A DNA stretch of 33,614 bases from assembly GCA_005882765.1 (NCBI GenBank), contig VBDV01000034.1, positions 1-33,614 of the forward strand, given 5' to 3'. A program made the translations under genes and the position numbers. Of this stretch, positions 6,977 through 14,390 are shown piece by piece; the stretch's first letter is position 1, and every line of letters begins with the position of its first letter. A model generated the notes under the pieces. That model saw only the letters and a program-made list of their open reading frames with translations. It made no database searches and was not told where the DNA came from. The DNA comes from Chloroflexota bacterium. Lineage in GTDB: Bacteria > Chloroflexota > Limnocylindria > P2-11E.

Positions 6977-7756
6977 TCAGCCGATCGCCTCGACGACCGC
7001 ATCGATCCGCGATTCGTCAGCGATCCACCGGTCGCCGCTGTCGCCGAGCCGCATTACATCCTGTCGCTGCGTGATCCACAGAATTCCGTCGATCTGACGC
7101 TGGAGCTCCGACGCGCGTTCGTAGAGGCACAGCTCCGAAGCGTGCTCGCGCTCCCGTCGCACGCGGTCGACGGCATCGATCACGGCGGACCGGTCGCGAT
7201 CCAATACATTCGCCGCCCGCTGCGAGAGATCGTCGAGATCGTGCTCTCCGACGCCGCGGATCCGAGCGAGATCCCGCTCGATGCTGTCCAACTCTCCGGG
7301 AGGGCGGCAGAAGTGCACCGGAAAGAGCCGCATGAGCGCGGACGCGGCCGCGTACGTCGGCGCCCAGCCGAGGTACGGGCCAAAGACTCGATCGATTCTT
7401 GGAGCAAGGTCGACGACGGCCGCGATGCCCGGTGGCGTCGAGCTCAACCGAACGCCGACGACCGTCTCGAAACCGGTCGTTCGATTGAACGGCGGGTCGA
7501 GGCGCTCGAGGAGTGTTCGTTCGAGCAGCGCGGCCTCGTGCTCGGATATGCACGGACCGGCGAGGACACGCCGGATCCGGCGGACCATCCCACGTAGTCC
7601 GGGCCGGTCGAGGCCGGAGTTCCAATAGCTCCGGACACGCGATCGCAGGTTCGACGCGCGCCCGACGTAGAGCAGATGCCCGCGCGCGTCGATGAAGAGA
7701 TAGACCCCAGGCGTGGACGGCAGCTTTGCGAGATCCGCGGGCGCGACGGCGAGCAC
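6977..7756 (-). CDS. GIY-YIG nuclease with UVR motif (UvrC N-half / Cho-like)
   Basis: The protein (259 residues from GTG 7756) opens with a GIY-YIG domain: LPSTPGVYLFIDARGHLLYVGRASNLRSRVRSYW, with the GVY and YVG strands and the Arg of the catalytic helix. The Glu of SEHEAALLERTLLERLDPPFN follows. Near the C-terminus the segment YERASELQRQIDGI fits a UvrB/UvrC interaction (UVR) motif. UvrC's endonuclease-V-like and HhH domains are missing, so it resembles the E. coli Cho nuclease, which makes the 3' incision in nucleotide excision repair. The track start at 8170 adds 138 residues antisense to the APH gene. GTG 7756 sits seven bases after TACTCT, a leaderless arrangement. Confidence 0.8.
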   Translation of the reverse strand: MLAVAPADLAKLPSTPGVYLFIDARGHLLYVGRASNLRSRVRSYWNSGLDRPGLRGMVRRIRRVLAGPCISEHEAALLERTLLERLDPPFNRTTGFETVVGVRLSSTPPGIAAVVDLAPRIDRVFGPYLGWAPTYAAASALMRLFPVHFCRPPGELDSIERDLARIRGVGEHDLDDLSQRAANVLDRDRSAVIDAVDRVRREREHASELCLYERASELQRQIDGILWITQRQDVMRLGDSGDRWIADESRIDAVVEAIG

Positions 7757-7769
7757 GTAACCGAGAGTA
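7757..7769 (-). promoter_or_regulatory. TACTCT -10 element of the GIY-YIG nuclease gene
   Basis: On the minus strand TACTCT (7769-7764) lies seven bases before GTG 7756. Only 45 bases separate this start from the divergent APH start, so the two promoters must overlap. Confidence 0.45.
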
Positions 7770-7787
7770 GCGCGCGATGAGCTGGCG

Positions 7788-7801
7788 TAGCCTCGTCCGC
7801 G
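7788..7801 (+). promoter_or_regulatory. TAGCCT -10 element of the APH-like gene
   Basis: TAGCCT (7788-7793) ends eight bases before ATG 7802, and there is no Shine-Dalgarno site. It faces away from the TACTCT box of the nuclease gene. Confidence 0.4.
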
Positions 7802-8623
7802 ATGCTCGAAGAGCCTTTCATCGGCGGGAACATGAGCGACGCGACGCGCGTCGGCGACACGGTGAGGCGACGCGCGGGTCCCTGGACTCCGGCGGTCCAC
7901 GCGCTGCTTCGCTTCCTCGAGAACGCCGGCTTCGAAGCGCCACGCGCCCGAGGGATGGACCCAAAGGGCCGCGAAATGCTCGAGTACGTCGAGGGCGATG
8001 CGCATCCGGGCTGGCCCGATCCGGCCCCGGACTGGGTCACGGACGACGATCACCTGGCCGAGGGTGCGCGTCTGCTCCGTCGCTACCACGACCTCGTCGA
8101 AGGTTTTGAGCCGCCCGCCGGAGCGCGATGGCGATTCGTTGCACCGACGGCCCACGAGATCATCTGTCACAACGATTGGGCGCCGTGGAACGCGCTCTTC
8201 CGCGAGCGTCGTCTCGCGGTGATGCTCGACTGGGACATGGCCGGTCCAGGGACTCGCCTCTGGGACATCACGAACAGTGCGTACTCGTGGGTCCCGCTGT
8301 TGTCACATAGGCCGGCAGTCTCGATCGAAGAGCGAGCGCGGCGCCTTCGTTTGTTCTGTGATGCCTACGGTCTGCTGGACCGTGCGTCGCTCCTCGACGT
8401 GCTGAAGGAGCGGACGCTCTTCGTGGGCGAGTTCATCGCGGAGCAGGCGCGCCTCGGGGACAAGGGCTCGATGAAGCTGGCTGATTGGGACGTCCCGGCG
8501 CGGATGAAACGCGACGCGGCGTATCTCGATGAGAACCGGGCGGTCCTGCAACGAGCACTCGACTCGGCGCGCCCTGCCGCGCGACGAAGGCAGCCCGGGG
8601 TCTTCCGAGCGAGCGGCCCCTAG
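7802..8623 (+). CDS. Aminoglycoside-phosphotransferase (APH) family kinase
   Basis: A 273-residue kinase-fold protein. The catalytic loop is ICHNDWAPWNALF (HxDxxxxN), followed by the metal-binding VMLDWDMAGPG. The N-lobe is short (RVGDTVRRRAGPWTPAVHALLRFLENAGFEAPRARG). APH-fold enzymes phosphorylate aminoglycosides, choline, homoserine or other small alcohols, and many chromosomal copies have no resistance role. The substrate cannot be assigned. ATG 7802 is eight bases after TAGCCT; a second in-frame ATG (MSDATRVGD) ten codons in is an alternative. Its last 34 bases form one arm of a long inverted repeat that extends past the stop. It converges on purH. Confidence 0.8.
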   Translation: MLEEPFIGGNMSDATRVGDTVRRRAGPWTPAVHALLRFLENAGFEAPRARGMDPKGREMLEYVEGDAHPGWPDPAPDWVTDDDHLAEGARLLRRYHDLVEGFEPPAGARWRFVAPTAHEIICHNDWAPWNALFRERRLAVMLDWDMAGPGTRLWDITNSAYSWVPLLSHRPAVSIEERARRLRLFCDAYGLLDRASLLDVLKERTLFVGEFIAEQARLGDKGSMKLADWDVPARMKRDAAYLDENRAVLQRALDSARPAARRRQPGVFRASGP

Positions 8624-8677
8624 ACGGCCGGACATTGCGATCCCACGAGGGGCCGAGTGAGGAAGACCCCGGGCTGC
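8590..8677. terminator. Long GC-rich hairpin with perfect 17-bp stem between convergent APH and purH
   Basis: GCAGCCCGGGGTCTTCC (8590-8606) is exactly complementary to GGAAGACCCCGGGCTGC (8661-8677). Inside it GGCCCCT (8615-8621) pairs with AGGGGCC (8648-8654). The left arm is within the APH coding end and the right arm is intergenic before the purH stop. A bidirectional terminator or mRNA-stabilising structure is the simplest reading, although there is no T-tract on either side. Confidence 0.6.
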
Positions 8678-8704
8678 ACCTGCGCCCCGCTGGCTGCGCG
8701 ACGA

Positions 8705-10252
8705 TCAGTGCTTGAAGTGACGTCGCCCGGTGAACAGCATCGCCATGTGGTTCTTGTTCGCGGTGTCGATCATCATCGCGTCGCGGAGCGAGCCGCCGGG
8801 TTGGATGATCGCCGTCACGCCCGCGCGCGCCGCGACTTCGATGCCGTCGGGGAACGGGAAGTACGCATCCGAGGCCATGACCGCGAGCCGCGCGTTCTCG
8901 CCCGCCTTACGCACCGCGGTCTCGACCGCCACGACGCGTGACATTTGGCCTGGCCCGACGCCGACCGTAGCGAGCCCCCTCGCGAGGACGATCGCGTTCG
9001 AGGTCACGTGCTTCACGCAGCGCCACGCGAACAGGAGGTCGGTGAGCTCCTCGAGTGACGGCGTGCGCTCCGTGGCCACTTTGAAGTTGCCCTCGTCGAC
9101 CGCGGATTCGTCAGGCGTCTGCACCAGCATGCCGCCGGCGATGCGCTTGTAATCGAACGCGCCGCCGTCCTTGCGCGCGAGGCGTCCACCGACGATCGCG
9201 TGGCCGGGAACCGCGAGTATCTCCAGATTCTTTCGCTGCCGAAGGATGGGCAAGGCCTCGTCCTCATACCCGGGCGCGATGATCGCCTCGTAGAACGTCC
9301 CCTCCATGGCCTCGGCGAGCTCGCGCGTCACGATCCGGTTCGCTCCGACGATCCCGCCGAACGCCGAGACCGAGTCGCACATGAAAGCGCGCCGGTACGC
9401 CTTCGTGATCTCGTTGTCCGATGCTATGCCGCACGGGTTCTGGTGCTTGATGATCGCGACGGTCGGTTGAGCGAAGTCGATCGCGACCCGCCACGCCGCG
9501 TTGATGTCCAGCATGTTGTTGAAGCTCGTGGCCTTGCCGTGCAGTTGCTGCATCGCCGTCATCGCGCCATCTTCACCGCGCACCGCGTACATCGCGGCCT
9601 GCTGGTGCGGGTTCTCGCCATAGCGCAGGTCGCGGACCTTGCGGAGCGAGAGCGTCAGCTCGTCGGGGAACTGCACCCCGGCCTCGCTCGCGAAGCGCGA
9701 TGCGATCGCCGCGTCGTACGCCGCCGTATGGCTGAAGGCCTCGGAGGCGAGCACGCGACGGGTCTCGAGCGAGACGTTGCTCCGCAGCTTCAGCTCGTCG
9801 AGCACCGCGGCGTAACGCTCCGGCCGCGCGACGACGACAACGTGCTCGTAGTTCTTCGCCGCGGCGCGGAGGATCGTGGCGCCGCCGATGTCGATCTGGT
9901 CGAGCAGCATGCCGCCGCTCTTTCCCGCGGCCGCGTGCTCCGCGAAGGGATAGAGGTTGACGGCGACGAGGTCGATCGGCTCGATGCCCTCGCGCTTGAG
10001 CTCCTCGCGATGCGTCGGATCGTCGCGGCGCGCGAGGAGCGCGGCATGAATCTTCGGGTGGAGGGTCTTCACACGTCCCCCCAGAAGCGATGGCTGGCCG
10101 GTCACGTCTTCGACTGAGCGCGACGTAATGCCCTCGGCGGCGAGCGCGGCCCGCGTCCCGTCGGTGGCGATGAGCTCCCATCCGAGGTTCTGCAATCCGC
10201 GCGCGAACGCGTCGAGTCCGGTGCGATCAGAGACAGAGAGGAGGGCTCGCAG
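8705..10252 (-). CDS. purH: Bifunctional AICAR transformylase / IMP cyclohydrolase
   Basis: PurH performs the last two steps of IMP synthesis. The N-terminal MGS-like cyclohydrolase domain begins RALLSVSDRTGLDAFARGL and contains GGRVKTLHPKIHAALLARR and VAVNLYPF. The C-terminal transformylase domain carries SFNNMLDINAAW, the KHQNPCG active-site motif and the terminal FTGRRHFKH. Length is normal at about 515 residues. The track start (ATG 10294) adds 14 non-conserved residues, lies inside the divergent gene and precedes a TATACT box (10265-10260). Seven bases after that box is CTG 10252, exactly where homologues place their initiator Met (M-RALLSVSD). I therefore infer a CTG start on a leaderless mRNA. 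Function is near certain; the start is less so. Confidence 0.95.
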   Translation of the reverse strand: MRALLSVSDRTGLDAFARGLQNLGWELIATDGTRAALAAEGITSRSVEDVTGQPSLLGGRVKTLHPKIHAALLARRDDPTHREELKREGIEPIDLVAVNLYPFAEHAAAGKSGGMLLDQIDIGGATILRAAAKNYEHVVVVARPERYAAVLDELKLRSNVSLETRRVLASEAFSHTAAYDAAIASRFASEAGVQFPDELTLSLRKVRDLRYGENPHQQAAMYAVRGEDGAMTAMQQLHGKATSFNNMLDINAAWRVAIDFAQPTVAIIKHQNPCGIASDNEITKAYRRAFMCDSVSAFGGIVGANRIVTRELAEAMEGTFYEAIIAPGYEDEALPILRQRKNLEILAVPGHAIVGGRLARKDGGAFDYKRIAGGMLVQTPDESAVDEGNFKVATERTPSLEELTDLLFAWRCVKHVTSNAIVLARGLATVGVGPGQMSRVVAVETAVRKAGENARLAVMASDAYFPFPDGIEVAARAGVTAIIQPGGSLRDAMMIDTANKNHMAMLFTGRRHFKH

Positions 10253-10258
10253 CGCGAC

Positions 10259-10265
10259 TAGTATA
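10259..10265. promoter_or_regulatory. Overlapping divergent -10 elements, TATACT (minus) and TAGTAT (plus)
   Basis: The bases ctagtatag contain TATACT on the minus strand (10265-10260, seven bases before purH CTG 10252) and TAGTAT on the plus strand (10259-10264, nine bases before ATG 10274). Two polymerases could not use both at once, so the promoters should compete. Confidence 0.5.
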
Positions 10266-10273
10266 GCCAGTCC

Positions 10274-10666
10274 ATGCCGTTCGATCCCCAGCACTTCGTT
10301 GATCGCTTCTTCCAGCCATTCAACAGCGAATCCCGTTTTTATTGGCCCGCCGTGATCGCGGTGGTCGTGTCCTTCATCGCGAACATCGTTTGGTACAACT
10401 GGCGGAGCCGAACGACGCCTCCGCCCGAAATCGGCGTCCGACCTTGGGCTTTCTGGAGCAATGTCGTTTTCCTCATCTGGTACCTGGTGCTGCTTCGGCA
10501 GGGCGTGCCCTTCTGGGTGCTCGTGCTGTCAATCGCCGCCAACGTCGCGCTCGTCGTGTACCTGTACTGGACGTACCTGCCGCCGCGCGAGGCCGCGTGG
10601 GAGCGAGAGCGCCGCCGTCAGGCCTACTTTCCGAAGCCCGGACGCAAAAGAAGGCGCCGCCGCTAG
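10274..10666 (+). CDS. Three-helix membrane protein, unknown function
   Basis: 130 residues. Three hydrophobic segments are visible: WPAVIAVVVSFIANIVWYNW, AFWSNVVFLIWYLVLL and FWVLVLSIAANVALVVYLYW. A basic tail (PKPGRKRRRRR) follows, which by the positive-inside rule is cytoplasmic. The N-terminus is rich in Phe. I recognise no family. It is divergent from purH with overlapping promoters, and its stop overlaps that of the acylphosphatase gene on the other strand through a shared CTAG. Confidence 0.7.
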   Translation: MPFDPQHFVDRFFQPFNSESRFYWPAVIAVVVSFIANIVWYNWRSRTTPPPEIGVRPWAFWSNVVFLIWYLVLLRQGVPFWVLVLSIAANVALVVYLYWTYLPPREAAWERERRRQAYFPKPGRKRRRRR

Positions 10667-10953
10667 TCGTCTCTGGGCGCGCCCCAGGTGATGTTGAAGC
10701 CTTCGTAGTGCGGTTTCCCGCCGAGCTCGGTCCTGGACACCTCGGTCACATCCGCGCCCGGCGGACCGTCGTTCAACCAGCTCTGCAGCGCCGCGAGCGC
10801 GCCACCGCTTCCTTCCGCGACCAGTTCTACTGATCCGTCGTCGCTGTTCCACACGCGACCAGTGATCGCAAGGCGTAAGGCCTCGCGCACCGCGCTGGCG
10901 CGGAAGTTCACGCCCTGCACGGAGCCGCGAACGACGAACCGAGCGCGCGGCAT
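10663..10953 (-). CDS. acyP: Acylphosphatase
   Basis: A 96-residue protein starting MPRARFVVRGSVQGVNFRASAVREA. The RGxVQGVxFR segment carries the phosphate-binding loop and catalytic Arg, although the usual Y in GVGYR or GVFFR is replaced by N. The catalytic Asn is in GRVWNSDDGSVELVAEG. The enzyme hydrolyses acyl phosphates such as carbamoyl phosphate and 1,3-bisphosphoglycerate. ATG 10953 shares a base with the polX stop (TGATG), with GGAAGAAG upstream, so it is coupled to polX. The longer track ORF (to 11184) is polX shadow. Confidence 0.9.
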   Translation of the reverse strand: MPRARFVVRGSVQGVNFRASAVREALRLAITGRVWNSDDGSVELVAEGSGGALAALQSWLNDGPPGADVTEVSRTELGGKPHYEGFNITWGAPRDD

Positions 10954-12701
10954 CAGCGCTTCTTCCGTAACGCGAGCATCGCGTCGAGACCGCTCACGTT
11001 GGCGAGATTTCTTTGGGCCGCCCAACCGCGTCGCGCCGTCCCCACGGCGAGGTCCATCCAATCGAGCTCCTCGATCGCGTGCGCGTCCGAGTTCGTGACG
11101 AGCGTCGCGCCGCGCTCGACCGCCTTGCGAATCCACGTATCCGGAAGATCGAGGCGCTCGGGTCCGCCGTTCACTTCGATCCATGTCCCGGTCTCGACCG
11201 CCGCGTCTATCACCTTGTCGAGGTCGACCGCGTGCGGCTCGCGTTTCTCCAGAAGCCGGCCGGTGGGATGCGAGAGCGCCGTCACGAGCGGGTGACGCAT
11301 CGCGCCGACGACACGCGCGGTCATCTGATCGCGCGTCTGCGCGAATGAGGAATGCACGGAGGCGCTCACGATGTCGAACTTCGCGAGAAGCTGGTCCGGA
11401 TAGTCGAGCGCCCCGTTCGCGCGGATGTCGACCTCGGTGCCGACGATGATGCGGAACGGCGCGAGCTCCGCGTTCAGGCGCGCGGCCTCGGCGAGCCGCG
11501 CCTCGATCCGCTCGGGCGATAGGCCGTTGGTCATGCCGAGACCCGGCGAGTGGTCCGTCACCGCGATGTATGCGTAGCCCTTCGCGCGGGCCCGCCGCGC
11601 CATATCGGCGAGAGGATCACGGCCGTCGGTCCAGTTCGTGTGGGTGTGCAGGTCGCCACGGATTTGTGCGACCTCGACCAGCGTCGGAAGCGCATGCGCT
11701 CTGGCGGCGTCGACCTCACCGCGATCCTCGCGGAGCTCCGGCGGGATGAAGTCCATGTCGAGGGCGGCGTAGACCTCCTCCTCCGTGACCGACGCGATCT
11801 CCTGACCGCGCGCCTCCGCGCCCACGCGATAGAGGCCGTACTCGTTCAGAAGGAGCTTTCGGCGGAGGGCGAGCCCGCGCAGGCGCACGTTGTGCTCCTT
11901 CGAGCCCGTGAAGTAGAGGAGAGCAGCGCCGAACGAACGCGCGGGAATGACACGCAGATCGATCTGCAGCCCTCGGTCAACGATGACCGAGCATTTCGTG
12001 TCGCCGCGCGCCAGCACACGCTCGACCCTGGGGCCGCGTGCGAAGACCTCGAAGATCGGTGCGGCGTCGTCGCCCGCGACGACGATGTCGACATCGCCGA
12101 TCGTCTCCTTGTAACGACGGAGGCTGCCCGCGATCGCGATCTGGACGACACCGGTCTCCGCGCGGAGGTAGTCGACCATCGTCGTGGCGGCCGCCCGAGC
12201 CTCGTGGAGCAGCGAGCGGCCAGTGCGTTGCTTCAGGGCCGCGATCGAGCGGAGAATGTTCTCCTCAGTCTTCGCCTGGATCTTCGGAAGCTGCTGAAGG
12301 CGGTGGTCTTTCGCGGCTTCCTCGAGCTCCTCGATCGTCGTGATCTTCAAGCCCTCGTAGATGGTCCGCGCGGTGGCCGGGCCTACACCCGGCACCCGCA
12401 ACAGCGTCAGAAGACCCGGCGGGACGGCGGCTTGAAGCTCGTCGTGACGCTTCGATCGGCCCGTGGCGACGATCTGCTCGATCGCTTCGCCCACCGACGA
12501 TCCGACTTTCGGGATCTCTTTGAGCCGGCGCTCCTGGACGAGCTTCGTCAGCGGCTCGCGCAGATCGCGGATCGAGCGCGCTGCGGCCCGATAGGTGACC
12601 GCGCGAAAGACGTTCTCGCCTTTGAGCTCGATCAGGTCGCCGATCTCGTCGAGGACCTTCGCGATGGCGTCGTTGCCGACGGCGAGGGCATCGAGGGGCA
12701 C
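10953..12701 (-). CDS. polX: Family X DNA polymerase with PHP domain (PolX)
   Basis: A 582-residue bacterial PolX. The N-terminal 8-kDa-like domain (AIAKVLDEIGDLIELKGENVFRAVTYRAAARSI) is followed by a helix-hairpin-helix (LLRVPGVGPATARTIYEGL), then the palm with the catalytic acidic pair in IGDVDIVVAG. The C-terminal PHP exonuclease domain begins GDLHTHTNWTDG and includes ITDHS-type AVTDHSPGLGM and later SDAHAIEELDWM. Bacterial PolX fills short gaps in base-excision repair and has Mn-dependent 3'-5' and AP-endonuclease activity. GTG 12701 follows TAGCAT by seven bases, a leaderless arrangement. It heads the polX-acyP pair, downstream of the XRE-TPR gene. Confidence 0.95.
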   Translation of the reverse strand: MPLDALAVGNDAIAKVLDEIGDLIELKGENVFRAVTYRAAARSIRDLREPLTKLVQERRLKEIPKVGSSVGEAIEQIVATGRSKRHDELQAAVPPGLLTLLRVPGVGPATARTIYEGLKITTIEELEEAAKDHRLQQLPKIQAKTEENILRSIAALKQRTGRSLLHEARAAATTMVDYLRAETGVVQIAIAGSLRRYKETIGDVDIVVAGDDAAPIFEVFARGPRVERVLARGDTKCSVIVDRGLQIDLRVIPARSFGAALLYFTGSKEHNVRLRGLALRRKLLLNEYGLYRVGAEARGQEIASVTEEEVYAALDMDFIPPELREDRGEVDAARAHALPTLVEVAQIRGDLHTHTNWTDGRDPLADMARRARAKGYAYIAVTDHSPGLGMTNGLSPERIEARLAEAARLNAELAPFRIIVGTEVDIRANGALDYPDQLLAKFDIVSASVHSSFAQTRDQMTARVVGAMRHPLVTALSHPTGRLLEKREPHAVDLDKVIDAAVETGTWIEVNGGPERLDLPDTWIRKAVERGATLVTNSDAHAIEELDWMDLAVGTARRGWAAQRNLANVSGLDAMLALRKKR

Positions 12702-12714
12702 GCCCCCGATGCTA
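12702..12714 (-). promoter_or_regulatory. TAGCAT -10 element of polX
   Basis: TAGCAT (12714-12709, minus strand) ends seven bases before GTG 12701. It sits in the 26-base gap after the XRE-TPR stop, so polX may have its own leaderless promoter in addition to read-through. Confidence 0.45.
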
Positions 12715-12727
12715 CGGCGCTACGCGG

Positions 12728-14044
12728 TCAGGACGCCGGGCGCGAGGCGGCGGGATCGCGCGCGAGCTCGAGGTACGCGAACGCGGACTCCAGATCGCCG
12801 CGCGCTCGAAGCTTTTGCGCGTACTCCGCGGCGAGCGTCGAAAGATCCGGATGGTCCTCGATCGAAGCAAGTATTTCGATCGCCTTGCGGTACGACTGGT
12901 CGGACGAGCCGAAGTCGCCACGCGCGTGAGCGGCTGCGGCGCCGACGCGCAGCGCGTCGGCCTGCTGGCGGTGGTCGCCAAGATCGGCAAGGCGGGCTCC
13001 GGCGCTCTCGGCAAGGCGAAGCGCATTCTCGGAATCGCCTTCCTCGAGCGTGATCCGCGCGCGCAGGACGTCGACGATCGCGCCCACACGGACATCGCCG
13101 GCGAGCGCGGCGCGCTCGCTGCAGCGATCGACCGTCTCGCGTGCGGCGTTCATGTCGCCGTGCTCGAACTGCACCGTCGCGAGCGACTGCATGACGGAGA
13201 GCTCCACCGTGGTGTCGGAGACGCGCTCGAGCAATCCGAGTGCGCGCTGGTAGTTGCCGATCGCACCGTCGAGCTCGCCCGCGTCGTAGAGCGCGACGGC
13301 GACACCCATGTAGCTCTGCGCGGCGAGGCGCAGCTCGCTGGATCGCGACGCCACGGCGAGCGCGAGCTCGTACGTGGCGAGGGCCTTCACCGTGCGGTGG
13401 AGCCGGCGGTAGACGGTGCCGAGATGGACGAGCGTCCTCGCGCGGAGACGCGGGTCGGTGATCTCGCGCTGCTCCATGACGTCGCGCGCGGCCTCGAGCG
13501 ATTCGGCGCCGGCCGCGAGCTGGCCGTGCTCCACGTACAGCACACCGCGGGCGTGGAGCAGCTCAGCGAGCTCGGTGGCGTCGCTGTTCGCATCGACAAG
13601 CGACATCGCCTCGGCCAGCCGTTCGAACGCCTGCTCTCTTTTCCCTTCGGCAGCATCGGCCGAGGCGAGGTAGCGGAGAAGGGTGGCGCGCTCGCCGGCC
13701 TGCGCCTGCAGGGCCAGCGCTGAGCTCGCCTCGCGGCGGACGGCCGCCCAATCGTGGCGTTCGATCGCGGCCTGTGCCGCCAGACGATGGAAAACGCGCC
13801 GCTTCGCACCCGCGAGCGACTCGTCGCCGATGAAGTAGTCGAGGCTTCGGCCGAGCCGGGAGGCGATGATCTGCAGGGAGCGGAGGGACGGACGGACGAG
13901 GCCCGCCTCCACCTGACTGATAAAGCCCTTGGTAAGCTCGTCGCCGGCAAGCTGCGCCTGGCTTAGCCCCAGGGCGTGTCGAGCGGCGCGGACCCGCTCG
14001 CCCAAGGTCACCGGCTTCTGAACTGCTTCAGGCAGACTCGCCAC
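12728..14044 (-). CDS. XRE-HTH / TPR regulator with RRNPP-like architecture
   Basis: A 438-residue cytoplasmic regulator. An XRE HTH occupies about residues 14-65 (LGERVRAARHALGLSQAQLAG, then FISQVEAGLVRPSLRSLQII). The remainder is TPR-rich, with repeats such as ALATYELALAVASRSSELRLAAQSYMGVAVALYDAGELDGAIGNYQRALGLLE visible in pattern. N-terminal HTH with a C-terminal TPR array is the architecture of RRNPP peptide-pheromone receptors (Rgg, PlcR, NprR), but other HTH-TPR proteins exist. The start is GTG 14044: AGGGGAG lies five bases upstream, and the extra 48 residues of the track ORF cross the intergenic region. It is divergent from a gene for a small secreted peptide, with an inverted repeat between them. 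A paralogue lies at 1-1178. Confidence 0.88.
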   Translation of the reverse strand: MASLPEAVQKPVTLGERVRAARHALGLSQAQLAGDELTKGFISQVEAGLVRPSLRSLQIIASRLGRSLDYFIGDESLAGAKRRVFHRLAAQAAIERHDWAAVRREASSALALQAQAGERATLLRYLASADAAEGKREQAFERLAEAMSLVDANSDATELAELLHARGVLYVEHGQLAAGAESLEAARDVMEQREITDPRLRARTLVHLGTVYRRLHRTVKALATYELALAVASRSSELRLAAQSYMGVAVALYDAGELDGAIGNYQRALGLLERVSDTTVELSVMQSLATVQFEHGDMNAARETVDRCSERAALAGDVRVGAIVDVLRARITLEEGDSENALRLAESAGARLADLGDHRQQADALRVGAAAAHARGDFGSSDQSYRKAIEILASIEDHPDLSTLAAEYAQKLRARGDLESAFAYLELARDPAASRPAS

Positions 14045-14055
14045 CGACGCTCCCC

Positions 14056-14074
14056 TGTCTAGACCGAACTGACA
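14056..14074. promoter_or_regulatory. Candidate XRE operator, TGTC-N11-GACA (second copy)
   Basis: The repeat is in fact CTGTC-N11-GACAG, placed 12-30 bases upstream of the XRE-TPR start and overlapping its SD edge and a possible TACTGT -10. It has the same half-sites and spacer as 1208-1226. In both places CTAGACTGC follows 22-23 bases later on the plus strand. Confidence 0.5.
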
Positions 14075-14154
14075 GTACGCCCAGCGATCCGGATTCTCTA
14101 GACTGCTGGAACAATACTGGCCGCTGTCGGCGCGGACAATGTGGGGAGAACGAG

Positions 14155-14373
14155 ATGAGACCGTTCCGCTCGCGTGTGCTGACAGCACTCGTCATGGCGA
14201 TCCTGAGTCTCGGGCTGCTCGGAACCGTCGCGTTTGCCGACGAGATCCCGACCCAAACCCTCGTCGTCGATCCCGCTCCGACCGTCATCGAGGTGCCCGC
14301 GACGGTCTTCCCCGAGGATCCCTGGGGACTTCCGACCCTGGGCTTCCCCGAGGATCCCTGGCCGGATCTCTAA
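14155..14373 (+). CDS. Small secreted peptide precursor with duplicated FPEDPW motif
   Basis: 72 residues. The N-terminus is a textbook Sec signal: basic MRPFRSR, hydrophobic core VLTALVMAILSLGLLGTV, and an AFA site before DEIPTQ. The mature part of about 43 residues is acidic and Pro-rich, and ends FPEDPWGLPTLGFPEDPWPDL, with FPEDPW occurring twice 12 residues apart. The SD is GGGGAG, six bases before the ATG. It is divergent from the XRE-TPR regulator and shares its control region. I recognise no family. The layout fits a propeptide for a secreted signal read by the neighbouring TPR protein, but a structural or metal-binding secreted peptide is also possible. The gene is certain in form (signal peptide, SD); the function is inferred. 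Confidence 0.75.
   Translation: MRPFRSRVLTALVMAILSLGLLGTVAFADEIPTQTLVVDPAPTVIEVPATVFPEDPWGLPTLGFPEDPWPDL
14307..14361 (+). repeat. Exact 19-bp direct repeat inside the secreted-peptide gene
   Basis: CTTCCCCGAGGATCCCTGG occurs at 14307-14325 and again at 14343-14361, a 36-base period. It encodes the two FPEDPW copies. Identity at every third base indicates a recent duplication or gene conversion. Confidence 0.9.
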
Positions 14374-14390
14374 AGGCCATACTGGCGAGA

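Noticed and set aside
11550-12929. 459-residue plus-strand ORF
   Set aside because: Antisense to PolX, whose catalytic motifs are intact on the minus strand.
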